From 40-80 sp040394775 (lineage in GTDB: Bacteria; Bacteroidota; Bacteroidia; Flavobacteriales_D; Crocinitomicaceae), in NCBI GenBank assembly GCA_040394775.1, contig JBEBRN010000069.1, positions 1-15,065 of the forward strand: 15,065 nucleotides of DNA, given 5' to 3'. Under the pieces are notes generated by a model. That model had not been told where the DNA came from. It worked only from the letters and a program-made list of their open reading frames with translations, and made no database searches. Position 1 is the stretch's first letter. Every line of letters starts with the position of its first letter. Below are positions 7,035 through 15,013 of the stretch, in pieces. The translations under genes were made by a program, and so were the position numbers.

Positions 7035-8753
7035 TTATTCGACAACAACAGAAGCTTTCACTTCGTTACCGTTTGCTAATTTCATATTTACGATATACAT
7101 TCCAGCTGTTAAGTTAGAAGTATTAATAGAGATAGCTCCGTTAGCGTTAACTGTAACGTCATTTGAGATAACTGTTTTACCAGCTAAATCAGTAACAGTT
7201 AAAGTAGCAGCACCTTCGTAATTATCAACTACAACGTTTACGATATCTGTAGCAGGATTTGGGTAAACTGTTGCAGCGATTAATTTGTCTGCATTTGTCA
7301 AACCAACTTCATCAGCAGTAAAGAACTGTAATGTTAAAGAAGGCATTGGTCCACCTGTAAATCCTGAAGCATACCAAGTTTCTCCATCTGCAATTGGCGT
7401 AAGATATCTTGACACGATTGATTGGTAATAATCATATTTAGTTTCATTATCATATCCGATATAAACGTTTTCGTTGTATATTTTCACACATATTAAATAA
7501 CGTTGATCATCATCTAGCATAATATAATCTTCCATGTCAGCATAAACATACTCATTTTGCAAATCTTCCATGTATGTGTAAGTTCCACCTGTTACGTTTG
7601 GTAGGTCAGTAAATGCAGGAGTATCAGTACCAAAAGTAAATACGTCATTCCACTTAAATATTTGAACTAAGATTTCTTCACCATCAATTGTTAAACTGTC
7701 TTTAGCAGAAGTTTGAAAGAAGACTCCTTTGATTCCGTACGTACTAGCATTAGGATCTTGATATGTTATACAAGAAGTAAAAGCGCCTGAACGTTCTGCA
7801 GGACCATAATTTCCTGAGTTAAAAGTAAAACTACTATCACTATCATACTTAGCGTAAGAGAATAATTTATCATTGTTTATTCTAAAAGGATACTCAAACT
7901 TATTATCATTTGCTGAATCATCTGTAGAGTCAGAAAGAATCTCATAAATAATTTCATAATCACCAACTCCTAAAGCTCCAGAATAATCTGTGAAAGTAAA
8001 CTGATCAGTACTATCACCTGAAGCAAGTGTAGCAATAACATTACTTGTATCTCTATGTAACTCATTACCATCTTTATTGATAACAGCTGTTACGTAGATG
8101 TTTGTTTGATCATTTGCTCCGTAGTTATAGATTTGAGCAGCAAAAATAATAGGGAAATCAGTTGTGTTGGCAGCAGTTTGAACTGGAACTTGTGCTGGAA
8201 CGTTAGCAGTAAGACCAGCAACAGAACCTAAGTCATTTGGCATAAATCCAATCTTATTTCCTAACAACATAGAAACACTATCATTTGCCATTAAAGCATC
8301 ATAAATAGCTGTTCCATCTTCCTTTGTAATAAAAACAATAGGTACATCAATAACATCACCTTGATTATTAGTACCAGCTGACATATTCACTATTTCACCT
8401 GTTACATTACCTACAACAACAATTCCAACTGCCCCTTGATTCCAAGCATTTACTGCTTTAGTACCAAATTCACATTCTCCACGGAAAAGCAAAGCTATTT
8501 TTCCAGTAAGATCTTGAGTAGAAGGTGTACACATTAATGAATCTTTTGTAGCTGAGCCATCTCTAGCAATTACAACTGGTGCGATCACACGATTAAGAGG
8601 GTCTTTCATATCAGGAGTTAATGCCCAATCTGCAAAAGAATGCTCGTAACCAGAAGCAATCGAAGATGGATATAATACCTGAACGGTCGTTTGTTGTGCA
8701 TTTGCTACAAAAGCACCGCATACAAACGTTACAATTAATAAAATTCTTTTCAT
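7035..8753 (-). CDS. Secreted PA-domain protein with T9SS type A sorting domain
   Basis: The 572-residue product has a signal peptide (MKRILLIVTFVCGAFVANAQ). A protease-associated (PA) domain follows at about residues 55-160, seen in LTGKIALLFRGECEFGTKAVNAWNQGAVGIVVVG and then VPIVFITKEDGTAIYDAL. A CARDB/Ig-like beta domain (about 180-290, PIIFAAQIYNYGANDQTNIYV) and a beta-rich region of unknown fold (about 295-480) come next. The C-terminal sorting domain begins at YPNPATDIVN (about residue 496) and ends NEVKASVVVE. No peptidase motif (HExxH, GxSx or subtilisin triad) is visible, so the PA domain probably serves in binding rather than proteolysis. It should be exported across the outer membrane by T9SS and released or anchored on the surface. 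It is monocistronic, with its own promoter (8777-8808) and terminator. Confidence 0.8.
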   Translation of the reverse strand: MKRILLIVTFVCGAFVANAQQTTVQVLYPSSIASGYEHSFADWALTPDMKDPLNRVIAPVVIARDGSATKDSLMCTPSTQDLTGKIALLFRGECEFGTKAVNAWNQGAVGIVVVGNVTGEIVNMSAGTNNQGDVIDVPIVFITKEDGTAIYDALMANDSVSMLLGNKIGFMPNDLGSVAGLTANVPAQVPVQTAANTTDFPIIFAAQIYNYGANDQTNIYVTAVINKDGNELHRDTSNVIATLASGDSTDQFTFTDYSGALGVGDYEIIYEILSDSTDDSANDNKFEYPFRINNDKLFSYAKYDSDSSFTFNSGNYGPAERSGAFTSCITYQDPNASTYGIKGVFFQTSAKDSLTIDGEEILVQIFKWNDVFTFGTDTPAFTDLPNVTGGTYTYMEDLQNEYVYADMEDYIMLDDDQRYLICVKIYNENVYIGYDNETKYDYYQSIVSRYLTPIADGETWYASGFTGGPMPSLTLQFFTADEVGLTNADKLIAATVYPNPATDIVNVVVDNYEGAATLTVTDLAGKTVISNDVTVNANGAISINTSNLTAGMYIVNMKLANGNEVKASVVVE

Positions 8754-8776
8754 ATTTTTAGTTTGATTATATAGCC

Positions 8777-8808
8777 CAAATATAAAATATTAATTTATCA
8801 GAAACAAA
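8777..8808 (-). promoter_or_regulatory. Promoter of the PA-domain gene
   Basis: On the minus strand TTTG (8805-8808) and TATATTTG (8777-8784, exact TAnnTTTG) are separated by 20 bp. Transcription would start near 8771, leaving a leader of about 18 nt to the ATG at 8753. The -33 TTTG is formed from the T-tract of the preceding sdhB terminator. Confidence 0.6.
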
Positions 8809-8832
8809 AAAGCGAGATATATCTCGCTTTTT
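8806..8832 (-). terminator. Intrinsic terminator after sdhB
   Basis: The perfect palindrome AAAAAGCGAGA (8807-8817), TATA loop, TCTCGCTTTTT (8822-8832) is followed on the minus strand by six T residues. It sits 26 bp beyond the sdhB stop and could work in both directions. Confidence 0.9.
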
Positions 8833-8857
8833 ATACAGTAAAATAACTATTGGTTTA

Positions 8858-9604
8858 TCATTTTTTAACAGATGCCTTTAAATATTCTCTATTTAGTCGA
8901 GCAATATTGTCTAGTGAAATGCTTTTTGGACATTCTGCTTCACAAGCTCCTGTATTGGAACAATTTCCAAAACCTTCTTCTTCCATTGTGTGTACCATAT
9001 TCAATACACGTTCTGCTGCTTCTGGTTGTCCCTGAGGCAATAATGCCAACTGAGAAACCTTTGCAGAAACGAATAACATTGCTGAAGAGTTAACGCAAGC
9101 TGCTACACAAGCTCCACAACCAATACAAGTTGCTGCATCAAAAGCATTATCCGCCATTTCTTTAGGAATTGGAAGAGCATTCGCATCTTGTGTATTTCCA
9201 GAAGTGTTTACAGAAACAAATCCGCCAGATTGGATAATACGATCAAAAGCAGAACGATCTACAATTAAGTCTTTTATCACTGGAAAAGCTTTTGCTCTCC
9301 ATGGCTCAATATAGATAGTTTCACCATCATTAAAGTGACGCATGTGTAATTGACAAGTCGTAATTCCGCCTTCTGGTCCGTGAGGTTCTCCATTAATATA
9401 CAAAGAACACATACCGCAAATTCCTTCACGACAGTCATGGTCAAAAGCAACAGGATCTTCTCCTTTTTCAACTAGTTCCTCGTTTAAGACATCTAACATC
9501 TCCAAAAAGGACATGTCGTCTTGTATATTATCGATTGGATAAGTGACCATACGACCTTTGTCATTTGGTCCCTTTTGTCTCCATATTTTGAGTGTTAATT
9601 TCAT
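8858..9604 (-). CDS. sdhB: Succinate dehydrogenase/fumarate reductase iron-sulfur subunit (B-type)
   Basis: This is the 248-residue electron-transfer subunit of complex II, carrying electrons from the flavoprotein SdhA to the membrane subunit and menaquinone on the inner face of the cytoplasmic membrane. The N-terminal [2Fe-2S] ligands are Cys58, Cys63, Cys66 and Cys84 (CREGICGMC ... TTC). The C-terminal ferredoxin-like part has CIGCGACVAAC (Cys160, 163, 166, 170) and CSNTGACEAECP (Cys215, 221, 225), which supply the [4Fe-4S] and [3Fe-4S] clusters. All expected ligands are intact and the length is normal. The long insertion between the two domains is typical of the Bacteroidota form. Oddly, the gene directly upstream (11 bp away) is not sdhA but a secreted metalloprotease-like gene. 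sdhB must therefore be transcribed with that gene or from a promoter inside its 3' end; I see no clear TAnnTTTG there. Confidence 0.95.
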   Translation of the reverse strand: MKLTLKIWRQKGPNDKGRMVTYPIDNIQDDMSFLEMLDVLNEELVEKGEDPVAFDHDCREGICGMCSLYINGEPHGPEGGITTCQLHMRHFNDGETIYIEPWRAKAFPVIKDLIVDRSAFDRIIQSGGFVSVNTSGNTQDANALPIPKEMADNAFDAATCIGCGACVAACVNSSAMLFVSAKVSQLALLPQGQPEAAERVLNMVHTMEEEGFGNCSNTGACEAECPKSISLDNIARLNREYLKASVKK

Positions 9605-9615
9605 GATGTTTTTTT

Positions 9616-12600
9616 TTAATTATTCTTCCTTACTTCTATTTTTTTACTTGCTTTTATTATTCCATTATTACTGATTAATGCCACATAAATCCCACTACGT
9701 AACGCACGTGTATCAATAACTACTTCTCCTTTATTTTCGGTGATTTCCCCTTTTAATAGCATTTGACCATTCAAATTGAAAATTTGATACTGACAATCTT
9801 TCAATTCATCCAACAACTCCCATTGAAGTATGGAGTAGTCATTCGCTGGATTTGGAAATAAATTAACCGAATACATTATTTCCGTTAACGCAGGAACAAA
9901 CTCCTCAGCTGTTGGTTGTTGTAGCATCATTTTTTGCGTACCGTCTTCCATGTTATTATCATAACAAATGTTATAGAAGAAACACAGGATATTACGTGCA
10001 TACCCCGAAACACGGTTTTCGTTTTCGGCAAGGGTTTGCAAAAATGCGATTTCCTGCTCGTTTAACTGTGCGATTTTTCGCTCGCCAAGACTAGAACGAA
10101 ATGCAATGTATTGATCGAAATCTTCTACTAAAGATACATTACTTTGCATTTTTTTGTCTGAATAGATTGTTTTTAATACTGAGTCCGTTTTAGTCCATTG
10201 TTTGTTTTCTACAAAGAAATCCATCAAATTAACTTTATCGGATAAATCGTTTCCTGCGCTAACAATAGTACTGAATGTTTTGTTATACGAATATTCATCT
10301 GCTGTTGCTGTAATGTTCGCAATGAAATGATTGGCAGTTGAAATGTCCGATTGTAAAGCCGCTATTTGACCTTCTAATTGTGTTCGTGTGGTTTTTTCGT
10401 CATTGTTCAAAATATAGCTGTGCATATAGCTTGGGAAACTACCATTTGTTGCTTCGTCCAATTTACTTATAAAATAAGCACCTTTAGTAACATCAGGATT
10501 TGCCAAACACACTTCCAATAACATCGCATTGGGAAGTGTTCCTAACTTAGCTGTTTCCAATAAAATTTCTTGCGACAAATACGGTGATTGTTCCAATAAA
10601 TTACCCCGCAGTTTCCATACATCTTTCGACCAACTATTTTCAATTTTTGCTTTCAATTCTTCTGTATTACCATCATCTAATAAAGATAAATAAGTGTAAT
10701 TCAAATTATTGTATTTTTCTTTTAAGTTTTGACGTGTTGTTTCCAAACTATCCAAAGCTTCATTGGTTGTTCCTTTTAGTAAAATCAACCCTCCATAACT
10801 TGATGGGCAAGAATTAGATGTCGACGTATAATAAGGCGTTACATTCGAAGTGTTGTTAGTTGGTATTGTTGCTCCGCCATTGTGGTAATAACTGATTGGA
10901 GATATACTTGTATTGTAAATTGAATTCGTATTATTGCTGAATGTATTTCCTGCTGATTTCAAAGGTGAATATTCCCCTTGATACAGTCTTACACCATGTG
11001 ATGGAGTTGATTCGGTGACATAAACTGCGATACTATTGTTATTGTAAGCATTACACAAAAACTGTAATCCTTTTAAAGAATTAGAAGCATCTCTGTTGAT
11101 TTTAGTTAGATTATTTCCGTATGCTAATCCTGTAAGTATATTCTTATACAAACGGTTGTTTGCTGTTCCGCTATTATCGACATAAATTCCGACTGTAAAA
11201 CCACTTGATATAGATGTTGTTATATTGTTTTCCTCTACAATATACCCTGTGGAATTAGTAATAGAAACACCTGTCCCTCCAATAGCATACGGATACCCTG
11301 CTGTACCAATACTGATGTTATTTCTATTGAATGAAACGTTGTTAAACGCACTAACAGTAATACTTGCGACATTGTTTGTAAAATCTGATTGTGAAATCAT
11401 TATCGTTTTACTTGTTCCTGCTCCTGTTGCTTCAATCGCTGTTTGATATCCACTAAAACTTGATTTTAGCAAATTTCCTGTTGGGCAAGGTTTTCCTAGC
11501 GGTGGGAGAGTGGAACACCTTGCACTAACGGTATAACCTGCATCAGTAGAATAAATGGCTCTATATGATGGTCCATACAATGGTTTTGAACGCGTATTAG
11601 AAAAATGACAATTGGTGAAATAGATGCCATACACTCCCCACATCGTTACGTGTGGATGTACTGCATAACTGTTTGGAATAACATTATTATCTGCAATAAA
11701 GTTGGTATTGGTAAAACTAGATAAATTATTTCTTTTAATACTTGAATTACTAGGGTCAAAATTTTCATACGCTATGAATTCCACATCTCTACGGTTATTT
11801 TTAAAAATACCTCCATTAGAAACAATAACACCACCTATTTTACTCCAATCTTCAGGTTTCCAGTTTGTTACTGCGTTGTGCGCATTTTCAATTGTACCGC
11901 CGTTTATCAGTTGCAAATAACCTTGATAGGTTGGATTATTTACAGGATATTGGTTTTGAGAAGTTGTTCCCCATACTTCGATGCCTTGCCAAAAATCTTC
12001 ATGAGTTGACCCTCCAGAGCGAGCGGAAGTAATAATTCCTCCGTCAACAATAAGTTTAGCACCTGGCTCAACAATTATTTTTGCCTCTTTTACCATCTCT
12101 ACACGACATTGTATTGTTAGTGTCGCTCCTTGCTTAACAACAATGTCATTATACGATTTATAGGTAAAATCCCATGTTTCATTGCTTGTTATATTGTGTG
12201 GTAAAGAAGAATAGTTGTAAGCAAAATTTCTTATGATACCCATTCTTAATTGTCGGTGCATTCGTCCTGCTCGCAATGGCGACACAAAGAAATTTTCAGC
12301 ATGCCCACTCATTAGATTGTTTGTACAAAAATCCGTAGGACTATCCCAAGCTACCAATTCATTGTTTGGACATGGTTGCTCATATAAAGGAGGATTAAAA
12401 AAAACATCTTCTAAATAATCAATTCCAGTATGACTTTCATAACAAGGAGAAAGAGAGTAAGTGTGACACAGTCCTAAAGCGTGTCCTAGTTCATGAGGGA
12501 GGTGGTCAGCCCAATACCAATATGCGCCTTGCCATTCTCCTGTCATATTTTCGGGTTTCCTTCCTACTGAAACGGTAATAGGAGCTCCCGAAGAGTGATA

Positions 12601-13161
12601 ACTTTGATACCCTCCAGCACCAGCTATTCCTACATTCTTAACAAGAAAACAATTAACATAGTCTTTTGCACTTGGAGCAGTTGAAAAATGATGATTGATA
12701 AAAGCATCTGGAGTGTCAGCATTAAGATAAGTTGAACTGTTATAAAAATATACTTGATTAATTTCAAAGCTAATTTTAGTTGTTGACAACCAATATGAAC
12801 TTGCATACCCCGAAACGGGGTCAGAAGGTAAACTCGTTCTTTGATATGCTCTATTTAGCCAAAATTCTTTTTGTGTTTCAGCATTATACGTTGTTAGAGT
12901 ATAAGCACCATAATCTCCATTATCATCACATAAAACAATGATATTTATAGGAATTATCACTTCGTCTATAAAAGCATGACCTTTCGGTTTATAAGTTGCT
13001 TGATAACGGTACTTATCTAAATAAGTACTCGTGTTTTTTGCACATGATTGAGCTTTAGGCTTGAAACCATTATCTGTATATTCGTAGCTGCCACCACATA
13101 CATCTTGTGCTAATAAAGAATTAGAAATTCCTAACAATATAAATAAAATCAACTTTTTCAA
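9616..13161 (-). CDS. Secreted metzincin-like metalloprotease with beta-helix and T9SS sorting domain
   Basis: The 1181-residue product has a signal peptide (MKKLILFILLGISNSLLAQ). The perfect metzincin zinc motif HELGHALGLCH spans residues 223-233 (His223, His227, His233; catalytic Glu224), and a Met-turn, NNLMSG, has Met284. Spacing and the Cys-rich intervening part resemble the M43 pappalysin/cytophagalysin group. Residues of about 325-780 form short strand-turn repeats (VKQGATLTIQCRVEMVKEAKI, VNNGGxF-like turns, NNxS/T ladders) typical of a right-handed parallel beta-helix. About 797-1070 is helical, including SPYLSQEILLE and LPNAMLLEVCLANPD, a segment recurrent in Bacteroidota secreted proteins as I recall. 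The T9SS type A domain starts at LFPNPANDY (about 1099). The start codon is TTG (13159-13161), two bases after the upstream stop; no ATG or GTG lies before the signal peptide, so initiation is probably coupled. Substrate unknown. Confidence 0.8.
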   Translation of the reverse strand: MKKLILFILLGISNSLLAQDVCGGSYEYTDNGFKPKAQSCAKNTSTYLDKYRYQATYKPKGHAFIDEVIIPINIIVLCDDNGDYGAYTLTTYNAETQKEFWLNRAYQRTSLPSDPVSGYASSYWLSTTKISFEINQVYFYNSSTYLNADTPDAFINHHFSTAPSAKDYVNCFLVKNVGIAGAGGYQSYHSSGAPITVSVGRKPENMTGEWQGAYWYWADHLPHELGHALGLCHTYSLSPCYESHTGIDYLEDVFFNPPLYEQPCPNNELVAWDSPTDFCTNNLMSGHAENFFVSPLRAGRMHRQLRMGIIRNFAYNYSSLPHNITSNETWDFTYKSYNDIVVKQGATLTIQCRVEMVKEAKIIVEPGAKLIVDGGIITSARSGGSTHEDFWQGIEVWGTTSQNQYPVNNPTYQGYLQLINGGTIENAHNAVTNWKPEDWSKIGGVIVSNGGIFKNNRRDVEFIAYENFDPSNSSIKRNNLSSFTNTNFIADNNVIPNSYAVHPHVTMWGVYGIYFTNCHFSNTRSKPLYGPSYRAIYSTDAGYTVSARCSTLPPLGKPCPTGNLLKSSFSGYQTAIEATGAGTSKTIMISQSDFTNNVASITVSAFNNVSFNRNNISIGTAGYPYAIGGTGVSITNSTGYIVEENNITTSISSGFTVGIYVDNSGTANNRLYKNILTGLAYGNNLTKINRDASNSLKGLQFLCNAYNNNSIAVYVTESTPSHGVRLYQGEYSPLKSAGNTFSNNTNSIYNTSISPISYYHNGGATIPTNNTSNVTPYYTSTSNSCPSSYGGLILLKGTTNEALDSLETTRQNLKEKYNNLNYTYLSLLDDGNTEELKAKIENSWSKDVWKLRGNLLEQSPYLSQEILLETAKLGTLPNAMLLEVCLANPDVTKGAYFISKLDEATNGSFPSYMHSYILNNDEKTTRTQLEGQIAALQSDISTANHFIANITATADEYSYNKTFSTIVSAGNDLSDKVNLMDFFVENKQWTKTDSVLKTIYSDKKMQSNVSLVEDFDQYIAFRSSLGERKIAQLNEQEIAFLQTLAENENRVSGYARNILCFFYNICYDNNMEDGTQKMMLQQPTAEEFVPALTEIMYSVNLFPNPANDYSILQWELLDELKDCQYQIFNLNGQMLLKGEITENKGEVVIDTRALRSGIYVALISNNGIIKASKKIEVRKNN

Positions 13162-13163
13162 AA

Positions 13164-14030
13164 TTACATAAAATTAAATTTAACAACTTTGTAGCTGTTT
13201 TCAGTATGTAGTTGAATAATAGTCAGTCCTTTCAAGGCACTAATATCTATTTGTTGTTGGTTTGTTGTTTTCAAAATTACCTTTCCTGTTAAATCGACAA
13301 ATGAAACTTCAAAATTTTCATTTTTAACACCTTGTATATACAGATAATTATTTTCTACTTTAAAATTTACATTCACTAATTCATCTGTATTTGTGGTTGA
13401 TGTTGTTTGGCAATTACTCCCAATGTATTGATACTCATCAGTTTCATACATTTTAAATGTAGGTGTAATCATATCTGTCATAGTAATTTTACACATTCCT
13501 TCCCATGCTAAGTTGTAATACAAACCTGCTGAAAATGCTCCTACTCCCTCGATAAAATAAAAATATACAGGTGTTGGATTGTATTCGTCTATGTATTGCG
13601 TGAATAACGAATCTAATACAAGTAATTTATATTTCAATTTATATTCTGTCCCAACTGTAATTTGTTCGATACCAACTACTTTTAAATTTCGTTGCAAAGC
13701 ACACGGATTATATTGACTTGTGTCAACATCATATTTAAAATAACCATACCAAAGTGGTTGCCAAATGTCGTCTATTTGTGCATGATTTGCGCCAATCAAA
13801 TAATAATTCCCCTCGTGTTTAGAAAAGATACTATCATTAAAAATATGGTATTGAAACGTTTGTCCTCCCGACTGTCTATACGTTTTTATAACCGTATCAT
13901 TATTGTGTTCCTCATTGATTTTTTCAATTAAAATAATACTCGAATTTCCAACACAATACGTAAACTCTTCCGTTTGCGCAGAAACTATTCCTGCAAAAAG
14001 AAGTCCTAAAAAAAATAATTTTGCTTTCAT
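13164..14030 (-). CDS. Small secreted protein with divergent T9SS-type tail
   Basis: The 288-residue product has a signal peptide MKAKLFFLGLLFAGIVSAQ that is identical, in DNA as well as protein, to that of the neighbouring upstream gene. The mature part (about residues 20-215) is mainly beta, Tyr-rich, with a few cysteines (for example in TYCVGNSS, NPCALQ, WEGMCKI), and I do not recognise its family. The last 70 residues fit a T9SS type A fold (YLYIQGVKNENFEVSFVDLTGKVILK, ISALKGLTIIQL, YKVVKFNFM), but the usual YPNP opening motif is missing. It lies 13 bp after the stop of the 292-residue gene and 2 bp before the metalloprotease start, so the three are almost certainly co-transcribed. A role as partner, substrate or inhibitor of the metalloprotease is only a guess from position. 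Confidence 0.75.
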   Translation of the reverse strand: MKAKLFFLGLLFAGIVSAQTEEFTYCVGNSSIILIEKINEEHNNDTVIKTYRQSGGQTFQYHIFNDSIFSKHEGNYYLIGANHAQIDDIWQPLWYGYFKYDVDTSQYNPCALQRNLKVVGIEQITVGTEYKLKYKLLVLDSLFTQYIDEYNPTPVYFYFIEGVGAFSAGLYYNLAWEGMCKITMTDMITPTFKMYETDEYQYIGSNCQTTSTTNTDELVNVNFKVENNYLYIQGVKNENFEVSFVDLTGKVILKTTNQQQIDISALKGLTIIQLHTENSYKVVKFNFM

Positions 14031-14037
14031 GATTTCT
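13974..14037. repeat. 64-bp direct repeat, copy 1 (signal-peptide cassette)
   Basis: This stretch is identical base for base to 14866-14929. It covers exactly codons 1-19 of the 288-residue gene plus the 7 bases before its ATG. Identity ends abruptly on both sides. Confidence 0.95.
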
Positions 14038-14043
14038 TTTGTT

Positions 14044-14922
14044 TTATTCCTTTAAAATTTTGTAATTGTATTTAACTTCATTTACGCTGAAAGTCACGAT
14101 ATACATTCCAAATTCACATTCTTTAAGATAAATAACATTTCCATTTTGTTCAAAATTAATCTTTTCACCTCGTATATTTGTTATTTCTACATCTGAAATA
14201 GGCAAATCTGACTGGATTTCAAAACTTTCCAAAAACGGATTGGGGTAAATTTGAAAGTTGTCTTTAACAATGTATTTGCTATTCAATGTTGGGAAACGTT
14301 TATCTTGTAATGTAATAAGATAAGTAAAAATATATTGTCCATCAATGTCTTTGTAGATTAACTCTCTATCATCAGAAACATTCCGAGCAAAAGGCGTGTA
14401 GTGTCCATTATTCCAATTTTTATTATAGAAAATATAATCAAAGAAATATTCTGGCGGACCTTCAACAGGATCTATATGAAGTTCGGGATCGAGCACATCC
14501 ATTGTTGAACCATTTACACAACTATCTTGATAAAGTTGCGTATCAAACGACATCGTTATTGGAAAAACAGCATTTTTTACATCTACAAAAACTCGTCTAC
14601 CCTCCCATGATGTAGCCATACAATAACTTTCAACAATTTGTTTTTTAGTATGGTATGTTTCCAATTCTGATTGACCATAAAGAATATGCAACATCTTATC
14701 CGTAATCCTTACATCAAGCACACTATCGTTCCACGGTTGGTTTATCAAATTTTCTTCGCCAAAAGCAATATCAATCGTGTCTGTCGCTAAAGGATCATAA
14801 CCTAAAGTAATCGTATCTCTATTTCCTGCGGCATCTTCAAAATACAACTGAAACGAAAATTCTTCTTGCGCAGAAACTATTCCTGCAAAAAGAAGTCCTA
14901 AAAAAAATAATTTTGCTTTCAT
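14044..14922 (-). CDS. Small secreted protein with T9SS type A sorting domain
   Basis: The 292-residue product starts with the signal peptide MKAKLFFLGLLFAGIVSAQ. The mature region (about residues 20-215) is acidic, Asp/Tyr/Phe-rich and beta-like, with two cysteines visible (ESYCMATSWEG and QDSCVNGST). I recognise no family. The sorting domain begins at IYPNPFLESFEIQ (about residue 226), with the core VEITNIRGEKI and ending FGMYIVTFSVNEVKYNYKILKE. It is the first gene of a run of three secreted-protein genes on the minus strand (13-bp gap to the next). After the signal peptide only a short EEF similarity to the downstream 288-residue protein remains, so they are not obvious full-length paralogues. 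An intrinsic terminator for the preceding sdhA lies just upstream. No consensus promoter is evident between that terminator and the ATG. Confidence 0.8.
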   Translation of the reverse strand: MKAKLFFLGLLFAGIVSAQEEFSFQLYFEDAAGNRDTITLGYDPLATDTIDIAFGEENLINQPWNDSVLDVRITDKMLHILYGQSELETYHTKKQIVESYCMATSWEGRRVFVDVKNAVFPITMSFDTQLYQDSCVNGSTMDVLDPELHIDPVEGPPEYFFDYIFYNKNWNNGHYTPFARNVSDDRELIYKDIDGQYIFTYLITLQDKRFPTLNSKYIVKDNFQIYPNPFLESFEIQSDLPISDVEITNIRGEKINFEQNGNVIYLKECEFGMYIVTFSVNEVKYNYKILKE

Positions 14923-14929
14923 GATTTCT
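14866..14929. repeat. 64-bp direct repeat, copy 2 (signal-peptide cassette)
   Basis: Identical to 13974-14037, offset 892 bp in the same orientation. It spans codons 1-19 and 7 leader bases of the 292-residue gene. Confidence 0.95.
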
Positions 14930-14958
14930 ATGATCTAAAGGTTTCTACATTCATAACG

Positions 14959-14996
14959 AAAAAAAAGGAGAATGGTTGACAACACCATCTCCCTTT
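14959..14996 (-). terminator. Intrinsic terminator after sdhA
   Basis: GGAGAATGGT (14967-14976) pairs with ACCATCTCC (14984-14992) with one bulged A. On the minus strand the stem is followed by eight T residues (14959-14966). It lies 15 bp downstream of the tandem TAA stops of the gene at the right edge, before the three secreted-protein genes. Confidence 0.85.
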
Positions 14997-15013
14997 CAAA
15001 ATAAAACCGTTTA

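Noticed and set aside
9997..12815. A 15-bp sequence (TGCATACCCCGAAAC) present twice in the metalloprotease gene
   Set aside because: Both copies encode the same short peptide VSGYA in unrelated contexts; it looks like coincidence within coding DNA rather than a repeat element.
9605..14958. Mobile-element ends around the secreted-protein block
   Set aside because: I looked for terminal inverted repeats or target duplications near both edges and saw only the short ATCATGAAA start-codon context shared by several genes, which is not an insertion signature.
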